This document shows positions 22,220 through 24,250 of a DNA stretch of 24,250 nt, piece after piece. The DNA comes from Candidatus Bathyarchaeota archaeon (GTDB lineage: Archaea; Thermoproteota; Bathyarchaeia; Bathyarchaeales; Bathycorpusculaceae): NCBI GenBank assembly GCA_018396615.1, contig JAGTQT010000007.1:1-24250 (forward strand). Direction: 5' to 3'. Position numbers and translations under genes: made by a program. The notes under the pieces are model-generated. The model worked only from the letters and a program-made list of their open reading frames with translations. It did no database searches and was not told the DNA's origin. The first letter of the stretch is position 1, and each line of letters opens with the position of its first letter.

Positions 22220-22705
22220 ATGGAAGCAAAGGTCGAATACGATTTATCTAAAGTATTATTGCTCGTCATGTTGGCTTCAACAGTGATTTACGTTGGCGTC
22301 TCAAGTTACATGACGTCCACCCGTGGATCCACCGGACCTGTCTGCATAGCCTCGAGATACGTCGGAACGACATCCACATACTACACTCCGGAACGCCTCG
22401 GAATAATGGAAATTGAAGAATACGGAAACGGCTCAACCCTTTTCGTGACATTTGAAAGCAGAATCCTCAGCCTTCCAGCAAATAACCCAGTATTCAAGTA
22501 CAAAGACGCATTCTACCAGATCAACATCCCCTCAGCCATATTTCTTCCGGGAAGGAGTAAGCCTATTCCAATTCAGCCTATTCTGATAGGAGGATTGCTA
22601 GTAGCTATGGGCTGGCTGATTACGTTGGTAGTATTTCTGAAAAAGCAGAAAGGAGAACAAACAGATGATGCCGAGCACTCTCAATCGATAGCACAAAACG
22701 GCTAA
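22220..22705 (+). CDS. Small membrane protein, paralogue of the gene at 23027
   Basis: A 161-residue protein with two hydrophobic helices, at about 13-30 and 116-137, that leave an external domain between them. The ATG at 22220 has GGAAGG 10 nt upstream; a TTG at 22214 is the other option. The external part contains YTPERLGIMEIEEYGNGST and YKDAFYQINI, which match YSPEELGAVAILDYGEENAS and PGKNNFYQVSELCI in the gene at 23027. No known domain is recognised. A T-rich tract at 22775-22797 may end its transcript. The function is unknown; a surface role is inferred only from topology. Confidence 0.7.
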   Translation: MEAKVEYDLSKVLLLVMLASTVIYVGVSSYMTSTRGSTGPVCIASRYVGTTSTYYTPERLGIMEIEEYGNGSTLFVTFESRILSLPANNPVFKYKDAFYQINIPSAIFLPGRSKPIPIQPILIGGLLVAMGWLITLVVFLKKQKGEQTDDAEHSQSIAQNG

Positions 22706-23026
22706 TATTTTACACAAGTTGTTTCTCCTAACCAATAGCTGACACCAAAACGACACAGTAGGAAAGAGAGCACGATTTTTTCCTTTTTCTCTTTATCTGA
22801 GAGGGTGGACTGCGTGGAATCTCACATTCAAAAGGCAGGGTTTGTAGAATAATTAACTGCATTCAAGATAGAATTTTGTGAAAAAGTGTCTTCAAAAGAA
22901 GAAGGTGAAGGGCTACTTTTGGGAGATGGTTGCTTAGAAGAGCAATTGAAGTGAACTCAAACAGAAGCAACGCAAAAACTTAAATAAATAATAGGTTGGC
23001 ACATATAATCTATAGAGGGAGAGAAA
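22706..23026 (+). promoter_or_regulatory. Spacer with terminator-like T tract and box A for the 23027 gene
   Basis: No gene is seen. ATTTTTTCCTTTTTCTC at 22774-22790 is a T-rich run suited to archaeal transcription termination. CTTAAATAAA at 22979-22988 is a near-consensus box A; start near 23010 would include the GAGGGAGAG ribosome binding stretch at 23015-23023. Confidence 0.55.
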
Positions 23027-23539
23027 GTGAATAAGAAAATGAAAATAATAAAGATATTTTCAGTTGTAATGATTATAGTCACAGTTACCTATGTCAGCTA
23101 CGAAGCCCACGCGTACAGCAACAGCAATGAGGGCTACTCAGATTGTGGTTGGATAAAACCTGGAGCTGGCCTTGATTGGTTTGCCATTGCTTATTCAGCA
23201 ACACTTTACGAAGGAGAAACCTCACCACCAGTTTGGTATTCGCCAGAAGAGTTAGGGGCAGTTGCTATACTTGACTACGGAGAAGAAAACGCATCTAACG
23301 TTTGGTTGTGTGTTCCTCCGGGAAACGAACCATTTCCACTGCGAGAAGTGAAACCAATATTCATTTACCCTGGCAAAAACAACTTCTACCAAGTTTCAGA
23401 GTTATGCATTAGTTTTCCAGTTCCGCGAAATCTTCCGCAGCAGCCCGCTGGAGCCATCTTTTGCGGCGTGGGATGGATTGCGACTGGAATGCTGTACCTA
23501 AAATGGAAAGGGGAGGATGAAGAAGTCAAAAGCGGCTGA
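23027..23539 (+). CDS. Small exported or membrane protein, paralogue of the 22220 gene
   Basis: A 170-residue protein starting at a GTG at 23027, a few bases after GAGGGAGAG; an ATG at 23039 is the alternative. An N-terminal hydrophobic helix at about 8-24 serves as signal or anchor, and a second weaker helix (AIFCGVGWIATGMLYL) lies near the C-terminus at about 144-160, followed by a charged tail. It shares the order and key segments of the 22220 gene but has cysteines (DCGW, WLCVP, ELCISF, FCGV) that the paralogue lacks. The 3' end overlaps the metalloprotease gene by 23 bp, so the two are cotranscribed. No family name is recognised. Confidence 0.7.
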   Translation: MNKKMKIIKIFSVVMIIVTVTYVSYEAHAYSNSNEGYSDCGWIKPGAGLDWFAIAYSATLYEGETSPPVWYSPEELGAVAILDYGEENASNVWLCVPPGNEPFPLREVKPIFIYPGKNNFYQVSELCISFPVPRNLPQQPAGAIFCGVGWIATGMLYLKWKGEDEEVKSG

Positions 23540-24250
23540 GATAACTTTTTTAGTGCTTCTCGCGTTTTTTGGTGTTCCCACGGCTTCTCAACCCGCTGGC
23601 AGTGATTTACGGGTTGCTTTTCCAGTTCCAGAAGGACTAAGCACCGAACCCCTGCCAGCGATACCTGAAAATTTTAATGAAAGCTACTTAAACACAACCA
23701 ACCCCTACTCAGACATAATAGCGCCGCTGTCTGCGATTGACGAGATCGACGATATGGAAGCCCATCACCCTCTTTACGTTCTGGTAGCGGGAGACGAAGA
23801 AGAGAGACAGAATTGGCGATGGTTAGGCAAGTGCCATCTCGAATGGAGGTCGTGGGCGCAGCTGCAAATCGAACGTGGAGACGAGGCTTTAGCAGCAAAC
23901 TTCGGCATAGACATCAGAATTCTCGGCTTTGTTGAATGGGACAACGACGACGGCAAAAACACAATGAGCAGCCTCTGGTATGACCTAGAAAGCAAAACAT
24001 CCCACTATTTGCGCCAAACATGGTCTGGAAATGGCTGACATAACTATGTCGACGCAGTCATCGGCATAACCGCTCAAGCAACACCAGGTGACCCACTGAT
24101 TATTCCGGGAAAGTCCTCTCCGCCAGAGTATATAGACCAAGGAAGAATATTCATTCTTCTGAAATGGGTGGTTTATTGGATGGATGATAACATTGTTCAA
24201 CATGAGGTTTCACATCTCTTTGGAGCAGATGACCATTTGAAGTATCAACA
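23517..24250 (+). pseudogene. Secreted zinc metalloprotease gene with in-frame TGA, partial
   Basis: From the ATG at 23517, preceded by GGGGAGG, the frame runs 173 codons, meets TGA at 24036-24038, and stays open in the same frame to the right edge. The part before the stop has a signal peptide (about 1-24) and the conserved-looking block FGIDIRILGFVEWDNDDGKN. After the stop it continues HNYVDAVIGITAQATPGD and then IVQHEVSHLFGADDH, a zincin motif HExxHxxG with D or H as third ligand. The two parts read as one protein, so the TGA interrupts the gene before its active site. TGG to TGA, giving Trp lost in NG-W-HNY, is the simplest cause. Sequencing error or recoding are alternatives; other genes here use TGA as a normal stop. 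It overlaps the preceding gene by 23 bp. Confidence 0.7.

Noticed and set aside
1..24250. tRNA genes
   Set aside because: I looked for T-arm patterns such as GGTTCGAATC with matching acceptor ends and found no complete cloverleaf by eye; short matches such as GGGTTCAAAT near 21998 lack partners.

Overview
The window is archaeal, probably from the TACK group and most like Bathyarchaeia; that placement is inference. It carries a TATA-binding protein, pelota, a family B DNA polymerase with a C-terminal PCNA-binding motif, archaeal DnaG, archaeal-type TyrRS, an archaeal RNase P RNA, short AT-rich box A promoters often 20-30 nt from start codons, and surface proteins with a PEF-type C-terminal anchor. 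Base composition is moderate in GC.

Layout: (1) 1-4058, minus strand: cas6, cas3' (helicase only) and the 5' part of an HD-domain Cas10d-like gene that runs off the left edge. This is the signature of a type I-D CRISPR-Cas operon. No CRISPR array lies in the window. (2) 4399-5322: a membrane-anchored protein with thirteen exact-length 10-residue repeats. (3) 5657-16185: a housekeeping block with an AK6/Fap7-type kinase, a nuclease-fold protein, a zinc ribbon, a ZIP transporter, a TtuA-type tRNA thiolase, TBP, pelota, PolB, DnaG, a small TOPRIM protein and TyrRS. PolB is unusual: its polymerase motifs are intact but three of its four exonuclease carboxylates are replaced. (4) 16545-16875: the RNase P RNA gene (rnpB), missed by protein-based reading. 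(5) 16876-21980: an accessory region. The last 21 nt of rnpB recur exactly 2.5 kb downstream, and a diverged 47-nt relative recurs after the NosD-like gene. The two intervals hold a truncated NurA-like gene, a winged-helix-like protein, two nuclease-like proteins, two small ORFs and a large beta-helix surface protein. This looks like successive insertions at the rnpB 3' end, but no integrase is visible. (6) 22220-24250: two paralogous small membrane proteins and a secreted zinc metalloprotease gene interrupted by an in-frame TGA, running off the right edge.

Functionally, the housekeeping block groups transcription (TBP), ribosome rescue (pelota), replication (PolB, DnaG) and tRNA biology (TtuA, TyrRS, RNase P). 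The left edge is defence, and the right third is accessory surface and mobile-type content.
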